From Desulfobulbaceae bacterium DB1 (GTDB lineage: Bacteria; Desulfobacterota; Desulfobulbia; Desulfobulbales; SURF-16): a DNA stretch of 64,000 bases. The translations under genes and the position numbers were made by a program. The notes below the pieces were generated by a model. That model searched no databases. It saw nothing but the letters and a program-made list of their open reading frames with translations, and had not been told where the DNA came from. The stretch covers positions 34,280 to 98,279 of the forward strand of contig MQUF01000015.1 in assembly GCA_001914235.1 (NCBI GenBank), in the 5' to 3' direction. Shown here in pieces: positions 1-8,974 of the stretch (the first letter of the stretch is position 1; the number at the start of each line of letters is the position of its first letter).

Positions 1-1
1 A

Positions 2-1954
2 TGCGGCATCACCGACTATGCGATCGTCACCACCTTTTCCGCATCCCTGCTGGAGGGCAGGAAATGTAAGCATCCCTTCCTGGAAAGGGAATCGATTATG
101 GTGCTGGCTGATTACGTCACCCTGGAAACCGGTACCGGTTGCGTTCATACCGCACCGGGACACGGCCGGGAGGATTATCTCACCGGTATCCGTTATGGTC
201 TGCCGGTGCTTTCTCCGGTGGATAATTTCGGCAGATTTACCGATGAGGCGGGCCCCTATGCCGGCATGAACATCATGGAGGCGAATCCACGGATCTGCGC
301 CGACCTGCTGGAAAGCGGGTTTCTTCTTGGAAAGGGTGAGCTTTCCCACAGTTATCCCCACTGCTGGCGGTGCAAGAAGCCGGTTATTTTTCGCGCCACC
401 GAGCAGTGGTTCATCGGCATGGAAAATAATGATCTGCGCAGCAAGGCACTGGCGGCCATCAGAAAAGTGAAGTGGACCCCTTCCTGGGGCATGGAGCGGA
501 TTTACGGCATGGTCGAGGGGCGGCCGGACTGGTGCCTTTCCCGCCAGCGCACCTGGGGCGTGCCCATCACGGCGATCATGTGCGCGCAGTGCGGCGAGAT
601 CATGAATGATGATGAGGTGAACAGTCGGATAGATGCACTTTTTCTCAAGGAAGGGGCGGATGCATGGTTTTCCCATGAGCTGGCGGATTTCATCGGCAGT
701 GATCGCAAGTGCCCGCAATGCGGCGGCAGCGAATTTGCCAAGGAAACCGACATTCTTGATGTCTGGTTCGATTCCGGCGTGAGTTATGCGGCGGTGCTCG
801 AGCAACGCGGACTGCCGGTTCCCGCCGACCTCTATCTTGAAGGCAGCGATCAGCACCGCGGTTGGTTTCAGAGTTCGCTCCTCGCCTCGGTCGGCACTCG
901 GGGGGGGGCGCCTTACAAGGGGGTGTTGACCCACGGTTTCGTGGTGGACGGCCAGGGCCGGAAGATGTCGAAAAGTATCGGCAACGTCATTGCGCCGGGG
1001 GAGATCATCAAGGAGTATGGGGCAGATATCCTGCGTCTCTGGGTGTCTTCGGAGGATTACCGGGATGATATCAAGATTTCCAATGAGATTCTCCGCCGTC
1101 TTGCCGAGGCCTATCGGAAAATTCGCAACACGATTCGCTACATGCTGGGCAATGTCGGCGACTTCGACCCGCGGCGCGACGCGGTCGCCTTGTCCGCCAT
1201 GCCGGAAATCGACCGCTGGGCCCTGTCCCGTTTTGAGCTGGTGAAGCGCCGGGTGATGATGGGCTACGAAAATTTTGAGTTTCATACGGTTTTTCATACC
1301 CTGTATCAGTTCTGCACCGTTACCTTGAGTGCCTTTTACCTCGATATCCTGAAAGACCGGCTCTATACCGAACATGTTTCCTCGGTGGAGCGGCGTTCGG
1401 CCCAGACCGTGATTTACGAAATGCTGGACGGCCTGGTGCGGCTGATGAGTCCGGTGCTTTCCTTTACCGCGGCCGAGGTATGGGAGTATCTGCCGGAGAC
1501 TGTCCAGCGGGAAAAAAATGTGTTTCTCGCCGATTTTCCCCGGCTGAATGATGAAAATTACGATGACGGCCTGAATCGGGTTTGGGACAGGCTGCAGGAC
1601 GTGCGGGCCGAGATCACCAAGGTGCTTGAGCTTGCCAGGCGTGACAAGGTGATAGGCCACTCCCTGGAAGCGGAGGTGTGGGTCGGCGTGTCCGGCGAAC
1701 TCGCGGAATTCCTGGCGGATAAGTGGTCGACCCTGGAGATGATCTGCATCGTTTCCCGGATGCACCGGACGGATGACGTACCGGAGGGTGCCGTTGTCAG
1801 TGAGGAGCTGCCCGGGATGGCCGTGCTGGTCAAATCCGCTGCGTCGGAAAAATGTGAACGCTGCTGGATGCGCAGCGAGACGGTGGGCAAAAACAGCGAT
1901 CATCCGACCATCTGCGGTCGCTGCGCCGCAGTGGTCAGCCGCATTGACGGGTAG
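2..1954 (+). CDS. ileS: Isoleucyl-tRNA synthetase, 3' part (5' end outside window)
   Basis: Charges tRNA-Ile with isoleucine in the cytoplasm. The frame is open from base 2, so the N-terminal Rossmann half with the HIGH motif lies upstream and only about 650 residues are present; the family is usually near 930. Seen: the editing-domain region at the start, the KMSKS loop in the context GRKMSKSIGN (962-976), the anticodon-binding helices, and a C-terminal zinc-binding region with CERCW followed by a CGRC pair. The stop lies just before lspA, the common ileS-lspA arrangement. The ATG at 98 is an internal methionine, not the start. Confidence 0.97.
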   Translation, partial: CGITDYAIVTTFSASLLEGRKCKHPFLERESIMVLADYVTLETGTGCVHTAPGHGREDYLTGIRYGLPVLSPVDNFGRFTDEAGPYAGMNIMEANPRICADLLESGFLLGKGELSHSYPHCWRCKKPVIFRATEQWFIGMENNDLRSKALAAIRKVKWTPSWGMERIYGMVEGRPDWCLSRQRTWGVPITAIMCAQCGEIMNDDEVNSRIDALFLKEGADAWFSHELADFIGSDRKCPQCGGSEFAKETDILDVWFDSGVSYAAVLEQRGLPVPADLYLEGSDQHRGWFQSSLLASVGTRGGAPYKGVLTHGFVVDGQGRKMSKSIGNVIAPGEIIKEYGADILRLWVSSEDYRDDIKISNEILRRLAEAYRKIRNTIRYMLGNVGDFDPRRDAVALSAMPEIDRWALSRFELVKRRVMMGYENFEFHTVFHTLYQFCTVTLSAFYLDILKDRLYTEHVSSVERRSAQTVIYEMLDGLVRLMSPVLSFTAAEVWEYLPETVQREKNVFLADFPRLNDENYDDGLNRVWDRLQDVRAEITKVLELARRDKVIGHSLEAEVWVGVSGELAEFLADKWSTLEMICIVSRMHRTDDVPEGAVVSEELPGMAVLVKSAASEKCERCWMRSETVGKNSDHPTICGRCAAVVSRIDG

Positions 1955-1960
1955 GTGGTG

Positions 1961-2461
1961 ATGCAAAGCAGAAAGCCGCTTTCTTTTTTTTGGCTCATTG
2001 TTCTGGCTCTGCTGGTTGTTGTCGCGGACCAGTATACCAAGTGGCTTGTCATGTCCCGTTTCAGCCTGTATGAGACGATAAGCGTTCTGCCCGGTTTTTT
2101 TAACCTGACCTATCTGCATAATACCGGGGCTGCCTTTGGTCTGCTCGCCAATGCCGATCCGGCCTGGCGGGTTTATTTTTTTGTCGGTATCGCCTGCGGC
2201 GCCCTGGTTTTCGTCCTGTACGCCTTTCAGCAGTACCGGCGCAGGGGCTTGCTGTATCTCTTTGTTTTCTCGTTTATCGGCGGCGGGGCGGCAGGTAATC
2301 TCATTGACCGGGTCCGTTTCGGCTCGGTGGTGGATTTTCTCGATTTTTATGTCGGCGCCTATCATTGGCCGGCCTTTAATGTGGCGGATTCCGCTATTGT
2401 CGTCGGGGTTGGCCTTTTTTTGCTGGCCGGTTTTTTTGACAGGGACGGAGAAAGGGATTGA
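1961..2461 (+). CDS. lspA: Lipoprotein signal peptidase (signal peptidase II)
   Basis: Inner-membrane aspartyl protease that removes signal peptides from diacylglyceryl-modified prolipoproteins. About 166 residues with four hydrophobic segments. The two catalytic aspartates appear in GNLIDR and FNVADSAI, 27 residues apart as in Bacillus LspA; the conserved NTGAAFG motif lies in the first third. Two GTG codons (1955, 1958) precede the ATG at 1961 in frame; the ATG is preferred, but 1955 is possible. It follows ileS directly, suggesting co-transcription. Clients in this window would include the lipoproteins at 12.5 kb and 23 kb. Confidence 0.96.
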   Translation: MQSRKPLSFFWLIVLALLVVVADQYTKWLVMSRFSLYETISVLPGFFNLTYLHNTGAAFGLLANADPAWRVYFFVGIACGALVFVLYAFQQYRRRGLLYLFVFSFIGGGAAGNLIDRVRFGSVVDFLDFYVGAYHWPAFNVADSAIVVGVGLFLLAGFFDRDGERD

Positions 2462-2542
2462 GAAAATATTTCAGGTTTCGCTTTTTTTATCTGCAACCCG
2501 CACGTGAAACAATGAATTAATAAGTCAGGAAGGATTGGAACA

Positions 2543-3517
2543 ATGACTACAAGAATCAATGACCCTGCGAAAACAGCCTTTCTTTTTCCCGGTCAGGGCT
2601 CCCAGTTTGTCGGCATGGGAAAGGATTTCCTCGAGCGGAGCAGCGGCGCGCGTGATCTGCTGGCCATGGCCGAGCGGGTAAGCGGTATTCCCCTTGGCAA
2701 CCTCTGTTTGAACGGGCCCATGGAAGAGCTGACCCGAACGCTTCATCTGCAGCCGGCCATGACCGTGCTTAATTTGATCTGTTTGCACGCCTTGCGGGAA
2801 AAAGGGATTGATGCCGCCTTTTTTGCCGGTCACAGCCTGGGAGAATATTCCGCCCTGGCGGCGACCGGGGTGCTGAGTCCGGAAGACACCATGACACTTG
2901 TCACGGAACGCGGCAGATTGATGGAACGGGAAAGCGGGCTGCATCCGGGGGCCATGAGCGCCATCCTCAAGCTCTCCATCGATCAGGTTGCCGGAATTGT
3001 GGAAGAAGCGGCGGGCAAGGGCGTGGTGGTGGCGGCCAATCATAACTCCGAGCAGCAGATTGTCATTTCCGGCGACCAGGCCGGGGTTGCGGCTGCCTCG
3101 GCCCTGGCTGCGGAAAGGGGTGGGCGGGCCATTGCCCTGCCGGTGAGCGGCGCCTGGCACAGTCCGTTGGTGGCGGATGCCGTGCCGGATTTTGAAAAGG
3201 CCATGGCCGGGATCGTTTTCAATGAACCCACCGGCACCATTCTGTTTAATGTCACTGCTGCTCCGGCGGCAAATCCGCACGCTATCCGTTCCATCATGAG
3301 CCGCCAGATCGCTTCCATGGTCAAGTGGTATGACACCGTCATGGCCATGCTGGAAGGGGGGGTGACGACATTCGTTGAGGTGGGTCCGAAAAATGTGCTG
3401 ACCGGTCTGCTGAAAAAGATATTGCCCAAGGATCATGGATGCAGTTGCCTGCAGGTGGAGGATTCCGCTTCCCTGCAGGCCTGTGTCGACAGCCTGCGGG
3501 GAAAAGAGGCGCATTAA
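2543..3517 (+). CDS. fabD: Malonyl-CoA:ACP transacylase
   Basis: Transfers malonyl from CoA to acyl carrier protein, the entry step of type II fatty acid synthesis. 324 residues, slightly longer than E. coli FabD. Seen: the FPGQGSQ start of the acyltransferase fold, the nucleophile elbow GHSLGEYSAL with the active serine, and a late histidine in GAWHSP. An AGGAAGG ribosome site precedes ATG 2543. No other fab gene is adjacent, so it is separated from the usual fab cluster here. Confidence 0.96.
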   Translation: MTTRINDPAKTAFLFPGQGSQFVGMGKDFLERSSGARDLLAMAERVSGIPLGNLCLNGPMEELTRTLHLQPAMTVLNLICLHALREKGIDAAFFAGHSLGEYSALAATGVLSPEDTMTLVTERGRLMERESGLHPGAMSAILKLSIDQVAGIVEEAAGKGVVVAANHNSEQQIVISGDQAGVAAASALAAERGGRAIALPVSGAWHSPLVADAVPDFEKAMAGIVFNEPTGTILFNVTAAPAANPHAIRSIMSRQIASMVKWYDTVMAMLEGGVTTFVEVGPKNVLTGLLKKILPKDHGCSCLQVEDSASLQACVDSLRGKEAH

Positions 3518-3521
3518 TCGC

Positions 3522-3550
3522 TTGACAATCGTTTCATATCCAATTATTTT
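3522..3550 (+). promoter_or_regulatory. Likely sigma-70 promoter for ffh and the downstream block
   Basis: TTGACA (3522-3527) and TATTTT (3545-3550) are separated by 17 bases in the 102-bp gap between fabD and ffh. The -35 is a perfect consensus match; the -10 is fair. It would drive ffh and perhaps the ribosomal-protein genes beyond. Confidence 0.6.
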
Positions 3551-3619
3551 TCCCCGTTTACGTGTCATATCTGCCGATTTCGCTGCGGCTGAAATCGTAT
3601 ATTTTAGGAAAATAGCTCC

Positions 3620-4981
3620 ATGTTTGAAAATCTTTCGGACCGCTTGCATAAAGTCTTTAAAGACTTGCGTGGACACGGCAAACTGAATGAAACCAATATT
3701 CAGGATGCCATGCGCGAGGTGCGCATGGCCCTGCTTGAGGCCGATGTCAACTTCAATGTGGTGAAAGAGTTTGTCGCGGCCGTCGGTGACAAGGCTGTGG
3801 GGCATGAGGTTCTGGAGAGCCTTTCTCCGGGACAGCAGGTTGTCAAAATAGTTAATGAGGAATTGATCGCCCTGCTGGGCGGCTCGACTTCTCACCTGGA
3901 CCTGAAAGGCAAAACTCCGGCCGTTATCATGATGGTCGGTCTGCAGGGATCCGGAAAGACAACCTCCTCCGGGAAACTTGCCAAGCTTTTAAAGAAGCAG
4001 GGAAGGCGCCCCTATCTGGTCCCGGCCGACGTTTACCGACCCGCCGCCATCGAGCAGTTGCATGTTTTGGGCCGGGCCATCGGTGTGCCGGTGCATCCGT
4101 CCCAGACCGATCAAAATCCGGTAACCATCTGCCGCAATGCGGTAATGGTCGCCATGAACAGCAATTATGACACCCTGCTGATCGATACCGCCGGTCGCCT
4201 CCACATCGATCAGGGGTTGATGGCGGAACTGGCCGATATCAAGGACGCGGTAACTCCGGCCGAGATACTTTTTGTGGCTGATGCCATGACCGGCCAGGAT
4301 GCGGTGACTGTTGCCGATAAGTTCAACAAGGATCTTGCCATCAGCGGCGTCATCCTGACGAAAATGGAAGGTGACGCCAGGGGCGGCGCGGCTCTGTCCA
4401 TCGCGAAAGTGGCGCAACGGCCGATAAAGTTTATCGGCACCGGTGAAGATCTTGATGCGCTTGAGATATTTCATCCTGATCGAATGGCTTCGCGGATTCT
4501 CGGCATGGGTGATGTTCTCACCCTGATTGAAAAGGCCGAAGAGGTTGTTGACAGGAAAAAGGCAGACACCCTTGCCAAGAAAATTCGGAAAAGCACCTTC
4601 AGCCTGGAGGATTTTCTCGATCAGATTCAGCAGATCAAGAAAATGGGCACCCTGGAGCAGATCATGGGCATGATCCCCGGCCTGAGCCGGATGCGGCAAT
4701 TGAAGGATATGCCGAAGCCCGACGAGAAGGAGTTGGGCAAGGTGGAGGCGATTATCCGTTCAATGACCGCCGAGGAACGGCAGAAGTATCTGATCATCAA
4801 TGCCAGCCGCAGGACCCGTATTGCCAAGGGCAGCGGGACAACGGTGCAGGATGTCAATAAAGTCATCAAAAGCTACAGTGAAATGCTGAAGATGATGAAA
4901 AAGATGCAGGGCAAATTCAGCGGGGTCCCGCTCGCGGATGGGAAAAAACGGAGGAAGAAGCCGAAAGGTTTGTTCCGTTAA
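3620..4981 (+). CDS. ffh: Signal recognition particle GTPase Ffh (SRP54)
   Basis: Binds signal sequences of nascent membrane proteins and 4.5S RNA and delivers ribosomes to FtsY. 453 residues, the usual length. Seen in order: N-terminal helical domain (about 1-95), GTPase domain with P-loop GLQGSGKTT and DTAGR, the [10 protein letters not shown] segment, and a methionine-rich M domain (about 300-430) ending in a basic tail. It stands just before rpsP, a frequent Desulfobacterota order. The small SRP RNA gene was not found in this window. Confidence 0.97.
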   Translation: MFENLSDRLHKVFKDLRGHGKLNETNIQDAMREVRMALLEADVNFNVVKEFVAAVGDKAVGHEVLESLSPGQQVVKIVNEELIALLGGSTSHLDLKGKTPAVIMMVGLQGSGKTTSSGKLAKLLKKQGRRPYLVPADVYRPAAIEQLHVLGRAIGVPVHPSQTDQNPVTICRNAVMVAMNSNYDTLLIDTAGRLHIDQGLMAELADIKDAVTPAEILFVADAMTGQDAVTVADKFNKDLAISGVILTKMEGDARGGAALSIAKVAQRPIKFIGTGEDLDALEIFHPDRMASRILGMGDVLTLIEKAEEVVDRKKADTLAKKIRKSTFSLEDFLDQIQQIKKMGTLEQIMGMIPGLSRMRQLKDMPKPDEKELGKVEAIIRSMTAEERQKYLIINASRRTRIAKGSGTTVQDVNKVIKSYSEMLKMMKKMQGKFSGVPLADGKKRRKKPKGLFR

Positions 4982-5049
4982 TAATATATTGTAGAGAATA
5001 CTCGTCAATTCATGATCCCGGCGCATGCCGGCAAGGAGGATACACGCAT

Positions 5050-5292
5050 ATGGCAGTTCGAATTCGACTCACCAGGATGGGCAGAAAGAAAAAACCTTTC
5101 TATCGTATTGTGGTTGCAAACTCAGAGGCAAAACGCGATGGAAAGTTTCTTGAGGTCGTGGGTACCTATGATCCGATGCAGGAGCCCGCGGCAATCACCA
5201 TCCACAAGGAAAAGCTGCAGAGCTGGCTGGATCAGGGCGCTCAGCCGTCTGAAACCGTGAAGAATCTGTTGAAAAAAGCTGCTTCCGCGTAA
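5050..5292 (+). CDS. rpsP: 30S ribosomal protein S16
   Basis: Small-subunit assembly protein of 80 residues. The start [19 protein letters not shown] is highly characteristic, followed by the conserved [15 protein letters not shown] segment. ATG 5050 is preceded by a strong AAGGAGG ribosome-binding site. First gene of the rpsP-khpA-rimM-trmD-rplS translation cluster. Confidence 0.97.
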   Translation: MAVRIRLTRMGRKKKPFYRIVVANSEAKRDGKFLEVVGTYDPMQEPAAITIHKEKLQSWLDQGAQPSETVKNLLKKAASA

Positions 5293-5321
5293 TTGTCGGG
5301 ACTTGATTCAGGTTTCAATCC

Positions 5322-5552
5322 ATGAAAGAACTTGTCGGCTTTGTCGCCACCTCGCTTGTTGATCACCCGGATGCCATCGAGATTAATGAATCGGTGCAGG
5401 ATGATCTCATCGTAGTTGAACTCCGGGTTGCCAAGGATGACCTGGGCAAAATCATCGGCAAGCAGGGACGAACGGCCAGGGCGATCAGGGGAATCTTGAC
5501 TGCTGCGGCAGGAAAGCTCGAGAAACGGGCCAGATTGGAAATCATTGAATAG
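5322..5552 (+). CDS. khpA: KH-domain RNA-binding protein KhpA
   Basis: 76-residue single-KH protein of the YlqC/KhpA family, which binds RNA and in Gram-positives partners with KhpB. The RNA-binding loop is seen as [15 protein letters not shown] around residue 45. Position between rpsP and rimM is the standard one. The target RNAs in this organism are unknown. Confidence 0.93.
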   Translation: MKELVGFVATSLVDHPDAIEINESVQDDLIVVELRVAKDDLGKIIGKQGRTARAIRGILTAAAGKLEKRARLEIIE

Positions 5553-5567
5553 CGTCCCTGGGGAAGC

Positions 5568-6119
5568 GTGTTGAGCGGGGAAAAAACAGAGGCATCATTC
5601 GATCCATTGGTGCTGGTGGGGGAAATTGTCAAACCCCACGGCATCAAAGGAGAAGTAAAGGTATTTTGCTATTCCGGCCAACCTGGGAACTTCAGCTCCT
5701 GCAAGCGGATTTTGCTGGAGACGGATGATTCTGCGGAAAAGACCTCCTATGGTCTGGGTAAAATCCGGAGTCAGGGACAATTTGCCGTCATGGCGCTGAC
5801 CGGCATCAGCAGTCGGGATGGGGCCGAAGCATTGACGGGCTGCAAAGTCTGGGTGACCCGAGACGAATTGCCTGATCTTGAGGATGATGAATTTTACTGG
5901 CAGGATCTGCAGGGCATGGAAGTCATCACGCTGCAGGGTCAATCACTGGGCCGGGTAGCGAATCTTCTGGCCACCGGGGCGCATGATATCCTGGTAATTG
6001 CCGACCGCGGTAAAGAATATATGATTCCGGCGGTGGACCCGTTTTTGGTGGAGATTGATCATGAGCGGCATCGCATTGTTGTTGACGCCCCTGATGGTCT
6101 GCTGGAAATCAATGACTGA
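5568..6119 (+). CDS. rimM: 16S rRNA processing protein RimM
   Basis: Assembly factor that binds S19 and helps mature the 30S head. About 183 residues with an N-terminal RimM beta-barrel (LVGEIVKPHGIKGEVKV) and a C-terminal PRC-barrel (EFYWQDLQGMEV...GRVANLLATGAHDIL). Start is uncertain by one codon: GTG 5568 or TTG 5571, no in-frame ATG fits. Its TGA overlaps the trmD ATG by one base, implying translational coupling. Confidence 0.95.
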   Translation: MLSGEKTEASFDPLVLVGEIVKPHGIKGEVKVFCYSGQPGNFSSCKRILLETDDSAEKTSYGLGKIRSQGQFAVMALTGISSRDGAEALTGCKVWVTRDELPDLEDDEFYWQDLQGMEVITLQGQSLGRVANLLATGAHDILVIADRGKEYMIPAVDPFLVEIDHERHRIVVDAPDGLLEIND

Positions 6120-6868
6120 TGCTGTTTCATGTGTTGACGATTTTTCCGGAATTGCTTTCCTCCCCGCTTGAGGAGGGAATAATCCGCCGTGCCCGCAAGG
6201 ACGGAAAAATTGAGATAATGATCACCGATATCCGCGAATTTGCGCTGGATAAGCACACCATGACCGATGACCGTCCCTTTGGCGGCGGGGAAGGGATGGT
6301 GATGAAGCCTGAGCCCCTGGCTGCTGCGATCCGGCAGGCAAGGGACGGTCAGGCCGAGAGCCATGTCGTTCTCCTGTCGCCCCAGGGCAGACGGTATGAC
6401 CAGAATATAGCCGCCGATCTTGCCGGGAAAAAAAATATTATTCTGGTCTGTGGCCGTTACGAGGGCGTGGACGAACGAATCCGCGCCAATTTTGTCGATG
6501 AAGAGCTTTCCATCGGTGATTATATCCTCACCGGCGGAGAACTGGCGGCCATGGTCATCATTGATTCGGTAACCAGGCTGCTGCCCGGAGTGCTTGGCTG
6601 TGCCGGGTCCGCCGAATGCGACACCTTCAGCCGGGGCGGACTGAAATACCCCCAGTATACGCGGCCGCGGGATTTCGAGGGGCATGAGGTGCCGGATATC
6701 CTTTTGTCCGGTGATCACGAAAAAATCGCCCAGTGGCGTTTTGCTGCAGCTGTTAAAACCACCATGGAGAAGAGGCCGGATCTGCTGGACGCCATGTCTT
6801 TTTCCAAAAAGGAATTGAAACTTCTGCAAAAATATGGGGTCTGTCTGGATACATCGTGCCGGAAATAG
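6119..6868 (+). CDS. trmD: tRNA (guanine-37-N1)-methyltransferase
   Basis: SPOUT-family enzyme that methylates G37 next to the anticodon, preventing +1 frameshifts. 249 residues. Seen: MLFHVLTIFPELL start, DDRPFGGGEGMVMK, the trefoil-knot SAM site with CGRYEGVDERI and IGDYILTGGELA. Fused by overlap to rimM upstream; the next gene starts inside its 3' end. Confidence 0.97.
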   Translation: MLFHVLTIFPELLSSPLEEGIIRRARKDGKIEIMITDIREFALDKHTMTDDRPFGGGEGMVMKPEPLAAAIRQARDGQAESHVVLLSPQGRRYDQNIAADLAGKKNIILVCGRYEGVDERIRANFVDEELSIGDYILTGGELAAMVIIDSVTRLLPGVLGCAGSAECDTFSRGGLKYPQYTRPRDFEGHEVPDILLSGDHEKIAQWRFAAAVKTTMEKRPDLLDAMSFSKKELKLLQKYGVCLDTSCRK

Positions 6869-7446
6869 AACAGGAGCCGCAGGGCGTTGCCGGTCGCGTC
6901 GACGTGGCGTTGATTCATTATCCGGTATACAATAAAAACCAGGAGATTATAGGCTCGGCAGTCACCAATCTCGATATCCATGATATCGCCAGGGCCTCCA
7001 GAACATTCGGGGTGAGTTCGTTTTATATTGTCACCCCTTACCGGGACCAGCAGAAGCTGGTCGGCGAAATCGTCGGCCACTGGCAGGACGGTTACGGCGC
7101 AACCTATAACCGTGATCGCAAGGAGGCCATGGCCTCAGTCCGGATCATTGATGATTTGCAAAGCCTTTACGGGCTGATTGCCGATGAGGGCCGTCGTCCG
7201 CTGGTGGTCGCAACCAGTGCCAGAACCCACGACAGGACCGTGTCCTATCGCGACATGCGGAGTCGGATTTTTCAGGGCGCGCATGTGCTGCTGCTGTTTG
7301 GTACCGCCTGGGGGCTGGCGCAGGAGGCCTTGACCCGGGTGGATGCCATGCTGCCGCCCATCAGCGGCTATGAGAATTACCGGCATCTTTCGGTTCGATC
7401 GGCGGTGTCGATCGTCCTTGACAGGTTGCTGGGAAGAGATGAGTAA
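6856..7446 (+). CDS. SPOUT-type RNA methyltransferase family protein (PF09936-like)
   Basis: 196 residues. The sequence VALIHYPVYNKNQEIIGSAV, then VTNLDIHDIARASRTFGV, marks the SAM-dependent RNA methyltransferase family found after trmD in Desulfobacterota and Thermotogae. A SPOUT knot is suggested by VLLLFGTAWGL near the C-terminus. The GTG start at 6856 overlaps trmD by 13 bases. The substrate RNA is not known; its place between trmD and rplS argues for tRNA or rRNA. Confidence 0.85.
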   Translation: MPEIEQEPQGVAGRVDVALIHYPVYNKNQEIIGSAVTNLDIHDIARASRTFGVSSFYIVTPYRDQQKLVGEIVGHWQDGYGATYNRDRKEAMASVRIIDDLQSLYGLIADEGRRPLVVATSARTHDRTVSYRDMRSRIFQGAHVLLLFGTAWGLAQEALTRVDAMLPPISGYENYRHLSVRSAVSIVLDRLLGRDE

Positions 7447-7606
7447 GAGACGCGGCTGAAGACCGCCAAGAAGAAAAGAAGTATGCAGCATGAACAACCT
7501 ATAACCGGAGAAGAGTGACAGCGAAAACAAGGTGATTGATTTCGTGGCATTTTCCAGGTAAAAGATACAATATCAAAGTAAATATACCAAACAGAGAGCG
7601 TGCATT

Positions 7607-7954
7607 ATGAACATGTTAGAGCTGATTGAAAAAGAAAATATGCGTTATGATATTCCGAAATTCCGTACCGGCGACACCATCAGTGTCCACATTCGGATTA
7701 TCGAAGGAGCCAAGGAAAGGGTTCAGATCTTCAAGGGCGTCGTTATTGGTCGCAAGGGCGGCACCATGGGTGCCAATTTCACCGTTCGCAAGATTTCCCA
7801 TGGCGTCGGCGTGGAAAAAACCTTTGCCCTCCATTCTCCCCGCATCGACAAAATCGAGCTCAACACCCAGGGCCGGGTTCGTCGTTCCAAGCTGTACTAT
7901 CTGCGCAATCTGCGCGGCAAGGCGGCTCGTATCCGGGAGAAAGGCATCAACTAA
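7607..7954 (+). CDS. rplS: 50S ribosomal protein L19
   Basis: 115 residues, at the subunit interface of the 50S particle. Recognised from [31 protein letters not shown] and the C-terminal [21 protein letters not shown] 160-bp gap separates it from the methyltransferase gene; no clear promoter was identified in it. Confidence 0.97.
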   Translation: MNMLELIEKENMRYDIPKFRTGDTISVHIRIIEGAKERVQIFKGVVIGRKGGTMGANFTVRKISHGVGVEKTFALHSPRIDKIELNTQGRVRRSKLYYLRNLRGKAARIREKGIN

Positions 7955-7979
7955 CATCGCAATTTTCAGCCGGTCGAAA

Positions 7980-8606
7980 ATGGACACCTTTTTTCATGAA
8001 CGTCATTTGATGAAAAAAGGTGTTCGTTTTGTTGCCGGAGTCGATGAAGCAGGCAGAGGCCCCCTGGCCGGCCCGGTTGTCGCGGCTGCGGTGATATTGC
8101 CGGCTGAATGTGAATACTCCCTTTTTCAGGACTCAAAAACATTGAGTGAAAAAAAAAGGGAACATCTCTTTGCGATGCTGACCGAAATGGCGGTGCCGAT
8201 CGGAGTCGGGGTCGCAACCCATGCTGAAATCGATGCCGTCAATATCCTGCAGGCCTCTCTGCTGGCCATGAAAAGGGCGGTCCTTGACCTGACGGTCCTG
8301 CCTGGATTTCTTCTTGTCGACGGGAAATTTCCCGTCCCTCTCCACATCGAGCAAGAGGCGCTTGTCAAGGGAGAGTCGAAAAGCGCTTCCATCGCCGCTG
8401 CCTCCATTGTCGCCAAGGTCACCCGTGACCGGATCATGATGGACTATCATCGCACATACCCCCAGTATAATTTTCAAAAACACAAAGGTTATCCCACCAG
8501 GGAGCATAAAGATCTTTTGCGCCAGGCGGGTCCCTGCGAAATTCATCGCATGACCTTCAGCGGTGTTCGCGGACTGCCGTTTTCCGGCAGTCAGTGTCGA
8601 GAATGA
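7980..8606 (+). CDS. rnhB: Ribonuclease HII
   Basis: Cleaves RNA in RNA-DNA hybrids and at single ribonucleotides in DNA. About 208 residues. Acidic active site seen as VDEAGRGPLAGPV near the N-terminus, QDSKTLSEKKRE, LLVDG and the ASIVAKVTRDR segment. The frame is open far upstream through rplS, but the homology begins near residue 15, so ATG 7980 (or 8010, GTTTGVRF side) is the start; the longer reading is a shadow. Confidence 0.95.
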   Translation: MDTFFHERHLMKKGVRFVAGVDEAGRGPLAGPVVAAAVILPAECEYSLFQDSKTLSEKKREHLFAMLTEMAVPIGVGVATHAEIDAVNILQASLLAMKRAVLDLTVLPGFLLVDGKFPVPLHIEQEALVKGESKSASIAAASIVAKVTRDRIMMDYHRTYPQYNFQKHKGYPTREHKDLLRQAGPCEIHRMTFSGVRGLPFSGSQCRE

Positions 8607-8965
8607 CCTTTCAGCGCCAGTCATTGGGGAAAAAGGGTGAGGAGATTGCTCGAAAGTTTCTTCGTCGGCAGGGATACACCATTATTGAACACAATTTCCG
8701 TACCCGGAACGGGGAAATAGATATCATTGCCCGGGAAGGCGCCACCCTGGTTTTTGTCGAGGTGAAAACCCGTTCCGATGCTCGGTTCGGCTCGCCGTTT
8801 GAGGCGGTTACCACCCGGAAATGCAAAACCATATCGCGCGTCGCCCTTGAATATCTCCTGGCCCACGGCGGACTTGACCAGCCCTGCCGGTTTGATGTTG
8901 TATCGGTCCGGCCCGGGGAAAATCCCGAGGTTGAGATCGTCCGCAATGCCTTTGAAATAACCTGA
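8603..8965 (+). CDS. yraN: YraN / UPF0102 family nuclease-like protein
   Basis: About 120 residues with the restriction-endonuclease-like core: GEEIARKFLRRQGYTIIEHN, RNGEIDIIAREG and VFVEVKTR. Members may act in recombination or replication repair, function unproven. ATG 8603 overlaps the rnhB stop (ATGA); a GTG at 8594 is an alternative. Standard neighbour of rnhB. Confidence 0.93.
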   Translation: MTFQRQSLGKKGEEIARKFLRRQGYTIIEHNFRTRNGEIDIIAREGATLVFVEVKTRSDARFGSPFEAVTTRKCKTISRVALEYLLAHGGLDQPCRFDVVSVRPGENPEVEIVRNAFEIT

Positions 8966-8974
8966 CGAAAAGAT

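Noticed and set aside
2525..3895. Long minus-strand open frame of 456 codons
   Set aside because: Antisense shadow of fabD and the start of ffh, with no domain pattern.
7626..7979. N-terminal extension of RNase HII
   Set aside because: It overlaps rplS completely and lacks homology; the real start is near 7980.
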